DNA of 36,494 bases from Streptomyces mexicanus (GTDB taxonomy: Bacteria; Actinomycetota; Actinomycetes; Streptomycetales; Streptomycetaceae), in assembly GCF_902506575.1 (NCBI RefSeq), contig NZ_LR732544.1, positions 3,366,974-3,403,467 on the forward strand, read 5' to 3'. The notes under the pieces were generated by a model that had not been told where the DNA came from, did not search any database, and saw nothing but the letters and a program-made list of their open reading frames with translations. Below are positions 7,696 through 16,525 of the stretch, one piece after another. The translations under genes were made by a program, and so were the position numbers. Position 1 is the stretch's first letter. The number at the start of each line of letters is the position of its first letter.

Positions 7696-8616
7696 GTGCA
7701 GGGCGTGTTGAGCGGGTTCGCGGTGATCGCCGTCGTCATCGCGGTCGGGTACGGGATCGGCCGGCGCGGCTCGCTCGGGGAGCAGGGGCGGGAGGTGCTG
7801 ACCCGGCTGGCGTTCCATGTGGCCACTCCGGCGCTGCTGTTCACCACGCTCGCCCGCGCCGACCTGTCGGTGGTCTTCTCCACCCGGCTGCTGGTGACGG
7901 CCGTCAGCACGGCGGTGGCGGCGGGCGTCTTCGTCGCGGTCGGCGCCGTACGCCGCTGGGGGGTGGGCCGCACGACGATCGGCGCGCTGTGCTCCAGTTA
8001 CGTCAACGCCGGCAACCTCGGCATCCCGATCGCCTCGTACGTCCTCGGGGACGCCTCCCTGGTGGCTCCGGTGCTGCTGTTCCAGCAGATCGTCGTCACA
8101 CCCGTCGCGCTGACCGTCCTCGATCTCACCGGCGCGGGTGACAAAAGACCCCTGTGGCAGCGGCTGCTCACACCCCTGCGCAACCCGATCGCCGTGGGCG
8201 CGCTGAGCGGCGTCCTGGTCTCCGCGGCCGGCCTGCGCCTGCCCGGCCCGGTGCGCGAACCCCTCACCCTGATCGGCAACATGTCCGTCCCGGCCGTCCT
8301 GCTCGCCTTCGGCATCTCCCTGCGCGGCAGCGCGGCCCCCGGCCGGGGGCGGGACGCCCATCTGGTCCGGCTGTCGGTGGCGCTGAAGTCGGTGGGCCAG
8401 CCGGTGGCCGCGTGGGCGCTGGCGGCGGGCGTCTTCGGGCTGCGCGGCGCCCCCCTGCTGGACGTGGTGGTGACCTCGGCGCTGCCCGCCGCGCAGAACC
8501 TGTACACCTACGCAAGCCGCTACGGGGTGGGCGAGTCGCTGGCGCAGGAGTCGATCCTGCTGTCCACGGTGCTGTCCGTGCCGGTGCTGGTGGCGGTCGC
8601 GGCACTTCTGGGGTGA
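7696..8616 (+). CDS. AEC-family permease (auxin efflux carrier-like)
   Basis: A 306-residue membrane protein with about ten hydrophobic segments, beginning VQGVLSGFAVIAVVIAVGYG. Features typical of the AEC family are the early RLAFHVATPALLF segment, the central YVNAGNLGIPI motif with conserved Asn and Gly, and a second-half PAVLLAFGISL segment. Bacterial members export or import organic anions such as malate, malonate or auxin-like compounds; the substrate here cannot be read from sequence. The GTG at 7696 is the best start because the hydrophobic first helix begins right after it. It converges on the Uma2 gene with only seven bases between stops. Confidence 0.85.
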   Translation: MQGVLSGFAVIAVVIAVGYGIGRRGSLGEQGREVLTRLAFHVATPALLFTTLARADLSVVFSTRLLVTAVSTAVAAGVFVAVGAVRRWGVGRTTIGALCSSYVNAGNLGIPIASYVLGDASLVAPVLLFQQIVVTPVALTVLDLTGAGDKRPLWQRLLTPLRNPIAVGALSGVLVSAAGLRLPGPVREPLTLIGNMSVPAVLLAFGISLRGSAAPGRGRDAHLVRLSVALKSVGQPVAAWALAAGVFGLRGAPLLDVVVTSALPAAQNLYTYASRYGVGESLAQESILLSTVLSVPVLVAVAALLG

Positions 8617-8623
8617 GGGGACG

Positions 8624-9193
8624 TCAGTCGACGGGGAAGTCGCCGCTGTCGAGCACGCGGCCGAAGGGGGCCGGGAGTTTGACGGGCTCACCGAACTTGG
8701 CTGTGGTCAAGGGCCGGTAGACGTCCCCCCTCGGCTCTCCGTAGAGCGTCACGGTGGGACCATCGGGGGCCCAGCGGTCGACGAGCAGATACAGGGGGAT
8801 GCCTGCGGCGGCGTAGGCCGCCGGTTTGCTGATCCGGTCGTGGCGTGCGTGGGACTTGGACGTGACCTCGACGACGAGTTCCGCGAGAGCGGCCGGGATG
8901 TGCGTGTCCGCTTCCGCGCACTCGGACAGCGGAGCCACCACGAGGTCCGGGATGAGCATGCCCAGGCGCGAGGGCACTGCGATGGCCAAGGTCTGGAAGA
9001 TCTCCCAGTCTTCGGGGATCACGGAGTAGAGGCGACGCTGGATGCGGGCCGCGATCACGTTGTGACGGGCTGCGGGAGCAGGTGAGACGGTGATGATCCC
9101 CTCGATGATCTCCACCTTGCTGCCCTCAGGCCATTCCATCTCCTCCCAGAACCGGACGAGCTCGTGCCGGCTCTGCTCGGGATCGTGGCCCAC
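8624..9193 (-). CDS. Uma2-family (DUF820) PD-(D/E)xK-fold protein
   Basis: A 189-residue Uma2 protein. These are named as putative restriction-endonuclease-fold proteins and are abundant in Streptomyces and cyanobacteria; their real function is unknown. The core motifs are VEIIEGIITVSP, MLIPDLVVAPLSE (catalytic-type Asp) and ELVVEVTSKS (Glu and the following Lys), then HDRISKPAAYAAAGIPLYLLVD. The GTG at 9193 is the first conventional start. However, AGGAG stands about 20 bases upstream of it and seven bases ahead of an in-frame ATC (9206-9208), which would give an N-terminus like the MxALT form common in relatives, so translation may begin there. Confidence 0.85.
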   Translation of the reverse strand: MGHDPEQSRHELVRFWEEMEWPEGSKVEIIEGIITVSPAPAARHNVIAARIQRRLYSVIPEDWEIFQTLAIAVPSRLGMLIPDLVVAPLSECAEADTHIPAALAELVVEVTSKSHARHDRISKPAAYAAAGIPLYLLVDRWAPDGPTVTLYGEPRGDVYRPLTTAKFGEPVKLPAPFGRVLDSGDFPVD

Positions 9194-9246
9194 GGTGAGT
9201 GCGCTGATGGCGGTTCTCCTATCGGTGCGTCACCGATCCCAGCATG

Positions 9247-9280
9247 GAACGGGACCGGTGCAGGTCCACCGATCCCGTTC
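9247..9280 (-). terminator. Hairpin downstream of thymidine phosphorylase
   Basis: GAACGGGA (9247-9254) pairs with TCCCGTTC (9273-9280); after one mismatch, CGGTG (9256-9260) pairs with CACCG (9267-9271) around a six-base loop. It lies 23 bases beyond the deoA stop and just upstream of the Uma2 gene, as expected for the end of the nucleoside operon. Confidence 0.6.
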
Positions 9281-9302
9281 ACCCTTATGAGGAAACCGCA
9301 GG

Positions 9303-10586
9303 TCAGGCGATGCGCTCCAGCACCACCGGCGAGGCGGTGAAGTCCGTGCCGGGTGCCGCGATGTCGTACGCGCCCTCGACCGCCTGGAGGGCGTACTCGA
9401 AGCGCTCCGGGGTGTCGGTGTGGAGGGTCAGCAGGGGCCGGCCGGCCGTCACCGTGTCGCCCGGCTTGGCGTGGAGTTCGACGCCCGCCGCGGCCTGCAC
9501 CGGGTCCTCCTTGCGGGCGCGGCCCGCGCCCAGGCGCCAGGCGGCGACGCCGATGTCGTAGGCGTCCAGGCGGGTCAGGACGCCGGAGGAGGGGGCGGTG
9601 ACGACGTGCTGTTCGCGCGAGGTGGGCAGCGGGGCGTCCGGGTCGCCGCCCTGGGCGGTGATCATGCGGCGCCAGACGTCCATCGCGGAGCCGTCGGCCA
9701 GGGCCTTGGCCGGGTCGGCGTCCTTCAGGCCGGCGGCGTCCAGCATCTCGCGGGCCAGGGCGAGGGTCAGTTCGACCACGTCGGCCGGGCCGCCGCCCGC
9801 CAGGACCTCCACCGACTCGCGGACCTCCAGGGCGTTGCCCGCGGTCAGGCCCAGCGGGGTGGACATGTCGGTGAGCAGGGCGACCGTCTTCACGCCGGAG
9901 TCCGTGCCGAGGCCCACCATCGTCCGCGCCAGCTCGCGCGCGTCCTCGATCGTCTTCATGAAGGCGCCCGAGCCGACCTTCACGTCCAGCACCAGCGAGC
10001 CCGTGCCCTCCGCGATCTTCTTGGACATGATGGAGGAGGCGATCAACGGGATGGCCTCGACCGTGCCGGTCACGTCGCGCAGCGCGTAGAGCTTCTTGTC
10101 GGCGGGGGCCAGGCCGTCGCCGGCCGCGCAGATGACCGCGCCGACGCCGTCCAGGACGTTCAGCATCTCCTCGTTGGACAGCAGCGCGCGCCAGCCGGGG
10201 ATGGACTCCAGCTTGTCGAGGGTGCCGCCGGTGTGGCCCAGGCCCCGGCCGGACAGCTGCGGGACGGCCGCGCCGCACGCGGCGACCAGCGGGGCCAGCG
10301 GCAGGGTGATCTTGTCGCCGACGCCGCCCGTGGAGTGCTTGTCGGCCGTGGGGCGGGCGAGGGAGGAGAAGTCCATGCGCTCGCCGGAGGCGATCATCGC
10401 GGCGGTCCAGCGGGCGATCTCGCGGCGGTTCATGCCGTTGAGCAGGATGGCCATGGCCAGCGCGGACATCTGCTCGTCGGCGACCTCCCCGCGGGTGTAC
10501 GCGTCGATCACCCAGTCGATCTGCTCGTCGCTGAGTTCGCCGCGGTCCCGCTTGGTGCGGATGACGGAGATGGCGTCCATGGCCAT
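9303..10586 (-). CDS. deoA: Thymidine (pyrimidine-nucleoside) phosphorylase
   Basis: A 427-residue cytosolic enzyme that splits thymidine or deoxyuridine (and in some members uridine) with phosphate into base and pentose 1-phosphate. The phosphate-site motif KHSTGGVGDKITL (about residues 80-92) and the family signature SGRGLGHTGGTLDKLESIPG (about 113-132) are intact. The alpha-beta-alpha order and total length fit the pyrimidine-nucleoside phosphorylase family. The ATG at 10586 has GGAAGGA upstream; an in-frame ATG two codons later is also possible. It is last in the nucleoside operon, separated from cdd by a hairpin, so it may be expressed at a different level from the transporter. Confidence 0.95.
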   Translation of the reverse strand: MAMDAISVIRTKRDRGELSDEQIDWVIDAYTRGEVADEQMSALAMAILLNGMNRREIARWTAAMIASGERMDFSSLARPTADKHSTGGVGDKITLPLAPLVAACGAAVPQLSGRGLGHTGGTLDKLESIPGWRALLSNEEMLNVLDGVGAVICAAGDGLAPADKKLYALRDVTGTVEAIPLIASSIMSKKIAEGTGSLVLDVKVGSGAFMKTIEDARELARTMVGLGTDSGVKTVALLTDMSTPLGLTAGNALEVRESVEVLAGGGPADVVELTLALAREMLDAAGLKDADPAKALADGSAMDVWRRMITAQGGDPDAPLPTSREQHVVTAPSSGVLTRLDAYDIGVAAWRLGAGRARKEDPVQAAAGVELHAKPGDTVTAGRPLLTLHTDTPERFEYALQAVEGAYDIAAPGTDFTASPVVLERIA

Positions 10587-10618
10587 GGGGTTCGCTTCCT
10601 TCCGGGAGTGCGAAGGGG

Positions 10619-10659
10619 GCGGCCCCTCCGGGCCGCGAAGGGCGGGTCGGAGGGGCCGC
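10619..10659 (-). terminator. Intercistronic hairpin between cdd and deoA
   Basis: A 12-bp stem (10619-10630 with 10648-10659; core CGGCCCCTCCG) and a 17-base loop fill the short gap between the cdd stop and the deoA start. It may terminate part of the transcripts or protect the upstream mRNA 3' end. Confidence 0.55.
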
Positions 10660-10664
10660 GTTCG

Positions 10665-11069
10665 TTACTTGCTGAGATGGTCCGGCCCGAAGGCCTGCGG
10701 CAGCATCTCGGACAGCGGGAGGATGCCCGCCGGGGTCTCCAGCAGCAGATCCGGCCCGCCGAACTCGTACAGCAGCTGCCGGCACCTGCCGCACGGCACG
10801 AGGATCTCGCCGTTGCCGTCCACGCAGGTGAAGTGGGTCAGCCGGCCGCCACCGCTGTTCTGCAGCTGGGAGACGAGCCCGCACTCGGCGCACAGGCCCA
10901 CGCCGTAGGAGGCGTTCTCGACGTTGCACCCGGTGACGACGCGTCCGTCGTCGACCAGGGCTGCGACGCCGACCGGGTAGCCGGAGTAGGGGGCGTAGGC
11001 GCGGCGCATCGCCGCGCGGGCCTCCTCGCGCAGTGCCGTCCAGTCGACCGTCGGCGGCGTCGAAGTCAC
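10665..11069 (-). CDS. cdd: Cytidine deaminase
   Basis: A 134-residue small tetrameric-type cytidine deaminase converting (deoxy)cytidine to (deoxy)uridine. The substrate strand GCNVENASYG, the zinc and proton-shuttle motif CAECGLV and the second zinc motif PCGRCRQLL are intact. The GTG start at 11069 overlaps the permease stop by four bases (GTGA), which sets the start and implies translational coupling to the transporter. Its product feeds the downstream phosphorylase. Confidence 0.95.
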   Translation of the reverse strand: MTSTPPTVDWTALREEARAAMRRAYAPYSGYPVGVAALVDDGRVVTGCNVENASYGVGLCAECGLVSQLQNSGGGRLTHFTCVDGNGEILVPCGRCRQLLYEFGGPDLLLETPAGILPLSEMLPQAFGPDHLSK

Positions 11070-12328
11070 TTGCCCTGTCCCTTCCGGTACGGCAGGCCGT
11101 CCGCCTTCGGCATCCGCAGGTGCTGCGCGGACAGCGACAGCACCAGCAGGGTGACGATGTACGGGGTCGCGGTCACGACCTGCTTGGGTACGTCGTCGGT
11201 GCCCGCGTACCAGGCGAACATCAGCGCCGAGACCACGGCGGTGATCACCGCCGGGACGAACCGCTTGCGCCAGGCCAGGTACGCCACACCGAACACCAGC
11301 AGGATCGCCAGCAGCAGGATCAGCGCGTGGACATTGGTGGTGCCGCCGCGCAGGTTCAGGCTGTCGGTGTAACCGAACAGGCCGGCGCCCAGCGCGAGGC
11401 CGCCCGGCATCCAGTTGCCGAAGATCATCGCGGCGAGGCCGATGTAGCCGCGCCCGGCGGTCTGCCCGTCGAGGTAGACGTTGGAGGCCACGATGGACAG
11501 GAACGCGCCGCCCAGCCCGGCGAAGCCGCCGGAGATGATCACGGCCAGGTACTTGTACTTGTAGACGTTGACGCCGAGGGACTCGGCGGCCACCGGGTTC
11601 TCGCCGCAGGAGCGCAGCCGCAGCCCGAACGCGGTGCGCCACAGCACCCACCAGGAGGCCGGGACCAGGGCGACGGCGACGACGGTCAGCGGCGAGAGGT
11701 TGGTGAACAGGCCGCCGAGCAGGCCGGCGAGGTCGGACACCAGGAACCAGTGCTTGTCGTTGAGCGTCTGCAGCGCGTCCGACAGGCCGGGCACGGAGAA
11801 GGAGCCCAGCGAGTCGATCGGCGGGGACTGCTTGGAGGAGCCCTGCGGGGCGTCCTCGAAGGTGAACTTCGACAGGTAGCGGGTGGTGCCCAGCGCCAGG
11901 ATGTTGATGGCCACACCGGAGACGATGTGGTTGACGTTGAACGTCACGGTGGCGACGGCGTGCAGGATCGCGCCGATGCAGCCGCCGACGATCCCGAACA
12001 GCACGCCGGTCCACGGCCCCCACTGGTAGCCGGCCCAGGCGCCGAACCAGGTGCCGAGGATCATCATGCCTTCCAGGCCGATGTTGACCACACCGGCCCG
12101 CTCGGCCCACAGGCCGCCCAGGCCCGCCAGGCCGATGGGTACGGCCAGGCGCAGCGCGGTGGACATCTGCCCGGTGGAGGTGATCTCGTTCGCGCCGGTG
12201 ATCAGGCGGACGACCGAGGTCAGGACGAGGACGCCCGCGATGATCAGCAGGAGCACCGGCAGGGAGAACCGGCGGCCGCCCCGGCCGGACTGCTTCGCCT
12301 GCGGCTTGGCGATGGTCGCGGTGGTCAT
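11066..12328 (-). CDS. Nucleoside ABC transporter permease, second subunit
   Basis: A 420-residue membrane subunit of the BPD_transp_2 class (branched-chain amino acid, ribose and nucleoside type). A polar N-terminus of about 22 residues precedes roughly ten hydrophobic segments. The segment ERAGVVNIGLEGMMILG (about residues 75-91) is the hallmark of the YufQ/BmpG-like permease, and GLRLRSCGENPVAAESLGVN is the cytoplasmic coupling loop that contacts the ATPase. The ATG at 12328 overlaps the preceding permease stop (ATGA). It pairs with the other permease to form a heterodimeric channel. Confidence 0.92.
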   Translation of the reverse strand: MTTATIAKPQAKQSGRGGRRFSLPVLLLIIAGVLVLTSVVRLITGANEITSTGQMSTALRLAVPIGLAGLGGLWAERAGVVNIGLEGMMILGTWFGAWAGYQWGPWTGVLFGIVGGCIGAILHAVATVTFNVNHIVSGVAINILALGTTRYLSKFTFEDAPQGSSKQSPPIDSLGSFSVPGLSDALQTLNDKHWFLVSDLAGLLGGLFTNLSPLTVVAVALVPASWWVLWRTAFGLRLRSCGENPVAAESLGVNVYKYKYLAVIISGGFAGLGGAFLSIVASNVYLDGQTAGRGYIGLAAMIFGNWMPGGLALGAGLFGYTDSLNLRGGTTNVHALILLLAILLVFGVAYLAWRKRFVPAVITAVVSALMFAWYAGTDDVPKQVVTATPYIVTLLVLSLSAQHLRMPKADGLPYRKGQGK

Positions 12329-13458
12329 CGGGCCGCCACCTCCTTCTTCTCGGAGTTGTTCAGGGCGGCGGCCGCGGCGGCGAGTTCGGCGCCGACCCGC
12401 TTCTGCTGGCGGCGCAGGCCCCACTGGCGTACGGCCTCGTAGGAGATGACGACCGCGAAGACGATCAGGCCCTGCATGATGGTGGCGATCTCCTTCTCGT
12501 ACGCCACCGGGGTGGCGTAGTCGAGGGCGGGAGAGGCCTTGTCGAGGAAGGCGATCAGCAGCGCGGCGAAGGCGATGCCGACCGGGTTGTTGCGGCCCAG
12601 CAGGGCGATGGTGATGCCGGTGAAGCCGAGGCCGGTGGGGAAGCTGAGGCTGTAGGTGTGGGCGTCGCCGAGCAGCAGCGGCAGACCGGACAGGCCCGCG
12701 ACGGCGCCGGAGATCAGCATCGCGGTGAGCACCATCTTCTTGGCGTCGACGCCGGAGGCCGCGGCGGCGGTCTCGGACTCGCCGGTGGCGCGCAGGTCGA
12801 AGCCGAAGCGGGTGCGGTTGAGGACGATCCAGTAGACGACGCCCATGGCGACGGCGAGGAAGACCAGGCCGTAGATCTCGCCGACCTCCGCGCCCAGGTC
12901 GATGCCGGGGAACCAGCCGGACTTCTTCATGGTGCCGGTGGTCATGTTGTTGCCGACCTGCACGCCCCACACGCTGGACAGGGTCAGGTAGCCGATGAGG
13001 GCGGTGGCGATGGAGTTGAGCATGATCGTGGCGACGACCTCGCTCACGCCCCGGGTGACCTTCAGGACGCCCGCGATGCCGGACCACAGCGCGCCGGTGA
13101 GCATGCCGACCAGCAGCAGCACCGGGATCTGCAGGAACGACGGCAGGGCGAGGTGGGCGCCGACGACGGCGGTGATGACCGCTGCGAGCCGGTACTGGCC
13201 GTCGACACCGATGTTGAACAGGTTCATCCGGAAGCCGATGGCGACCGCGAGCGCGGCCAGGTAGTACATCGACGCCTGGTTGAGGATCAGCACCTGGACG
13301 TCGGAGTAGCCGGCCTGCTGCAGCATCAGCGTGTACGGCTCGATCGGGCTCTTGCCCGAGGCGATCAGCACGATCGAGGTCAGCACGATCGCCGCGACGA
13401 GCGCGATGACCGGGCCGGCCACGGCCAGGAGCACCCGCTCCTTGTCGAACTTCTTCAT
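12325..13458 (-). CDS. Nucleoside ABC transporter permease, first subunit
   Basis: A 377-residue YufP/BmpF-like permease. The N-terminus MKKFDKERVLLAVAGP leads into about ten hydrophobic segments. The family segment AIGFRMNLFNIGVDGQYRLA (about residues 73-92) and the coupling loop FGFDLRATGESETAAAASGV are present. It overlaps both neighbours by four bases (ATGA at the ATPase stop and at the next start), indicating a tightly coupled operon. It imports nucleosides together with the second permease, the double ATPase and the BMP lipoproteins. Confidence 0.92.
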   Translation of the reverse strand: MKKFDKERVLLAVAGPVIALVAAIVLTSIVLIASGKSPIEPYTLMLQQAGYSDVQVLILNQASMYYLAALAVAIGFRMNLFNIGVDGQYRLAAVITAVVGAHLALPSFLQIPVLLLVGMLTGALWSGIAGVLKVTRGVSEVVATIMLNSIATALIGYLTLSSVWGVQVGNNMTTGTMKKSGWFPGIDLGAEVGEIYGLVFLAVAMGVVYWIVLNRTRFGFDLRATGESETAAAASGVDAKKMVLTAMLISGAVAGLSGLPLLLGDAHTYSLSFPTGLGFTGITIALLGRNNPVGIAFAALLIAFLDKASPALDYATPVAYEKEIATIMQGLIVFAVVISYEAVRQWGLRRQQKRVGAELAAAAAALNNSEKKEVAAR

Positions 13459-15008
13459 CGGGCCTCGCCCTCCGGAGCGGCGTGCGCCTCGTCGGTGTCG
13501 GTCGGTGGGTGGTCCAGGTGGCCGGAGGCGGCACCCGTCATGGCCGAACCCAGTTCCTCGGGGGTGATGGTGGCCGGGTCGGCGTCGGCGACCAGCCGGC
13601 CGTTGTAGATCACCCGCAGGGTGTCGGACAGGCCGATCAGCTCGTCCAGGTCGGCGGAGATCAGCAGCACGGCCAGGCCCTCGCGGCGGGCCGCGCGGAT
13701 CTGGTCCCAGATCTGCGCCTGCGCGCCGACGTCCACACCGCGGGTGGGGTGCGCGGCGATCAGGAACTTCGGGTGGTGGCTCATCTCCCGGCCGACGATC
13801 AGCTTCTGCTGGTTGCCGCCGGACAGGGAGGCGGCCGTGACGTCGATGCCGGGGGTGCGGACGTCGTACTCCTCGACGATCCGGCGGGTGTCGGCCTGCG
13901 CGCCCTTGGGGTCGAGCCAGAAGCCCTTGGCGTTGGGGCGTTCGGTGACGTGCCCGAGGATGCGGTTCTCCCACAGCGGGGATTCCAGGAGCAGGCCGTG
14001 GCGGTGGCGGTCCTCGGGGATGTAGCCGATGCCGGACTCGCGGCGCTTGCGGGTGGGCCAGGGGGTGATGTCCTGGTCCTGAAGGGTGATGGTGCCGGAG
14101 TCGGCGGGCTTGAGGCCGATGAGCGCCTCGATCAGCTCGGTCTGGCCGTTGCCCTCGACGCCCGCCAGGCCCAGGACCTCGCCGGCGTGGATGGTGAAGC
14201 TGATGTCGTCCAGGACGGCCCGGCCGCCCTCCGCCTCCAGGCGCAGCTTGTCGACGGTGAGGACGGGCCGGTCGGTGACGGTGGACTCGGCGGTCTCCGG
14301 GGTGGGCAGCTCGCTGCCGACCATCAGCTCGGCCAGCTGGCGCGGGGTGGTCTCGGAGGGCACGGCGGTGCCGACCGTCGTACCGCGGCGTATGACGGTG
14401 ATGTCGTCGGCGACCGCGAGGACCTCGCCGAGCTTGTGGGAGATGAAGATGACGGACAGGCCCTCGGACTTCAGCTCGCGCAGGTTGGCGAAGAGCGCGT
14501 CCACCTCCTGCGGGACGAGCACGGCGGTGGGCTCGTCGAGGATGAGGGTGCGGGCGCCGCGGTAGAGGACCTTGAGGATCTCCACGCGCTGGCGGTCGGC
14601 CACGCCGAGGTTCTCCACCAGGGCGTCGGGGCGCACCCCGAGGCCGTAGCGGTCGGAGATCTCCTCGATCTTCCTGCGGGCCGCGCCGCCGATGCCGTGC
14701 AGCTTCTCGCTGCCCAGCACGACGTTCTCCAGCACCGTCAGGTTGTCGGCCAGCATGAAGTGCTGGTGGACCATGCCGATGCCGCGCGCGATGGCGTCGG
14801 CGGGGCTGTGGAAGGCGACCTGCTCGCCGTCGACCGCGATGGTGCCCTCGTCCGGCTTCTGCATGCCGTACAGGATCTTCATCAGGGTCGACTTGCCGGC
14901 GCCGTTCTCCCCGACGAGGGCGTGCACGGTGCCCTTGCGGACCGTCAGGTGGATGTCGTGGTTGGCGACGACTCCGGGGAATCGTTTGGTGATGCCCGCG
15001 AGCTCCAC
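13455..15008 (-). CDS. Nucleoside ABC transporter, double ATP-binding subunit
   Basis: A 517-residue protein with two nucleotide-binding domains. Domain 1 has a canonical Walker A (GENGAGKST, about residues 33-41), Q-loop, signature LGVADRQRVEI and Walker B LILDEPTAV. Domain 2 (from about 265) has a degenerate Walker A, GVEGNGQTE without the Lys, but a proper LSGGNQQK signature and a PTRGVD box in place of the Walker B Asp-Glu. This asymmetry is known in YufO/RnsB-type importers and implies one strong ATPase site. GTG 15008 is the first standard start. Sixteen codons upstream an in-frame ATC (about 15056) follows GAGGAG at normal spacing, so the real N-terminus may be longer. Confidence 0.92.
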   Translation of the reverse strand: MELAGITKRFPGVVANHDIHLTVRKGTVHALVGENGAGKSTLMKILYGMQKPDEGTIAVDGEQVAFHSPADAIARGIGMVHQHFMLADNLTVLENVVLGSEKLHGIGGAARRKIEEISDRYGLGVRPDALVENLGVADRQRVEILKVLYRGARTLILDEPTAVLVPQEVDALFANLRELKSEGLSVIFISHKLGEVLAVADDITVIRRGTTVGTAVPSETTPRQLAELMVGSELPTPETAESTVTDRPVLTVDKLRLEAEGGRAVLDDISFTIHAGEVLGLAGVEGNGQTELIEALIGLKPADSGTITLQDQDITPWPTRKRRESGIGYIPEDRHRHGLLLESPLWENRILGHVTERPNAKGFWLDPKGAQADTRRIVEEYDVRTPGIDVTAASLSGGNQQKLIVGREMSHHPKFLIAAHPTRGVDVGAQAQIWDQIRAARREGLAVLLISADLDELIGLSDTLRVIYNGRLVADADPATITPEELGSAMTGAASGHLDHPPTDTDEAHAAPEGEAR

Positions 15009-15174
15009 CGCGACGGTCGGGGAAGCGGTGGGCGGAGGGCTGCTGGACGCGTCGATGGCGCACTCTCCTCAGGAAAGGGGCCGCGGCTCTACGCGCATAG
15101 CGCCCCTGCTGTACACAGTGCCCGGACCCGGCCGGTGCCGTGTCAGGCGGGATCCGGTCCGAGCATTCTGCCGC

Positions 15175-15213
15175 GAACGGGGTGCGCTTCGACCTTGCGC
15201 GCGCACCCCGTTC
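15175..15213 (-). terminator. Hairpin between the lipoprotein gene and the ABC genes
   Basis: A 13-bp perfect stem (15175-15187 with 15201-15213; GAACGGGGTGCGC) and a 13-base loop lie 45 bases past the lipoprotein stop. In binding-protein transporter operons such partial terminators let the lipoprotein be made in excess over membrane subunits; that role is inferred here. Confidence 0.65.
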
Positions 15214-15258
15214 CGCAGTCGTGACCGACAGGTCCGACAGGTTCCGCGGACCCTCGGG

Positions 15259-16305
15259 TCAGGAGGTCTTGACCTTGATGGTGCCGTTCTTGATGCCTTC
15301 CTCGGCCTTCTTGACCGCGGCCTGGACATCGGCGTTGTTCTTGAACACCGGGTTGGACTCCGACAGGCTCACGCCGCCGGTGGCCAGGCTGGCGCGCACC
15401 TCGCCGGTCTGCGGCTTGCCGTCCTTGACGGACTTGGCCAGGTTGAACACCGCGCCCGCGACGTCCTTCATGGCCGAGGTGAGGATCGAGTCCTTGTACT
15501 TGGCCAGCGCCGCCTGCTTGTACTGGTCGGAGTCGACGCCGATGGCCCAGATCTTGTGCGCGGCGGCCGCCTTGATGACGCCCTGGCCGGACAGGCCGGC
15601 GGCGGCGTAGACGACGTCGGCGCCCGCGTCGATCTGGCCGTTGGCCGCGTTCTCGCCCTTGTCCGGGCTGGCGAAGCCGCCCTCGGCGGCGGTCTCGGTC
15701 AGGTACTGCGACTTGACCTTGACGCCCTTCTTGGTGTCCTCGACGCCCTGCTTGAAGCCGGCCTCGAACTTGTGGATCAGCGGCACGTCGACACCGCCGA
15801 CGAAGCCGACGACGTTCGACTTGGTCGTCTTGGCGGCGGCCACACCGGCGAGGTAGGAGGCCTGCTCCTCGTGGAAGACGAGGTCGGCGACGTTGCTCGC
15901 CTTGATGGTGTCGTCGTCGACGATGCCGAAGGTGACCTTCGGGTACTTGGCGGCGACCTCCTTGACGGCCGGCGCGTAGGCGAAGCCGACGCCGATCACC
16001 GGGTTGTAGCCCTGCTTGGCGAGGGTCTCCAGACGCTGGACCTTGTCGGCGTCCGACTCGCCGTCCTGCGGCTCGACGGCCGCGGACTTGTAGCCGAACT
16101 CCTTGTCGGCCTTCTCCATACCCGCCGTGGCGGCGTCGTTGAAGGACTGGTCGCCCTTGCCGCCGACGTCGTAGGCGAGAGCGAGACCGAGGTTCTTCTT
16201 GCCACCGCCGGCCGACTCGCTGGACGAGCTGCCACAGGCGGATACGGTCACGGCGAGGGCTGCGGTTGCGACACCCGCAACGGCGATACGGGACACCCGG
16301 CGCAT
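15259..16305 (-). CDS. BMP-family nucleoside-binding lipoprotein (copy 1)
   Basis: A 348-residue extracytoplasmic lipoprotein of the Bmp/PnrA-like family, which binds purine or pyrimidine nucleosides for ABC import. A type II signal peptide ends in the lipobox VSAC (Cys at about residue 24), followed by a Ser/Gly linker. Family motifs include DVGGKGDQSFND near the start of the mature protein, IGVGFAYAPAV, FGIVDDDT, GFVGGVDVPLI, ADVVYAAAGLSGQGV and IGVDSDQ. The ATG at 16305 has AAGGAG nine bases upstream. It lies just before the ABC genes and is a close paralogue of the next gene upstream, so the two may differ in nucleoside preference. Confidence 0.93.
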   Translation of the reverse strand: MRRVSRIAVAGVATAALAVTVSACGSSSSESAGGGKKNLGLALAYDVGGKGDQSFNDAATAGMEKADKEFGYKSAAVEPQDGESDADKVQRLETLAKQGYNPVIGVGFAYAPAVKEVAAKYPKVTFGIVDDDTIKASNVADLVFHEEQASYLAGVAAAKTTKSNVVGFVGGVDVPLIHKFEAGFKQGVEDTKKGVKVKSQYLTETAAEGGFASPDKGENAANGQIDAGADVVYAAAGLSGQGVIKAAAAHKIWAIGVDSDQYKQAALAKYKDSILTSAMKDVAGAVFNLAKSVKDGKPQTGEVRASLATGGVSLSESNPVFKNNADVQAAVKKAEEGIKNGTIKVKTS

Positions 16306-16525
16306 GGAACGAGACTCCTTCGTGCAAGCGCCCGGACCAGGCGCTGGTTCCGCCGCAGCGTAACGCGCGTAGACCAGACGGAAAACCCCTTCTGTCCCCT
16401 CCGTTATCGAGCTGTGGCCACACCGGTGGCCGCTCATACGGACGGCGGCGGGACCCTCACGGAAGGCGAGGGACCCACCGGCACGCGGGGGCGGGAGCCA
16501 CCGGCGCGCGGGCGCCGGAGGCGCC

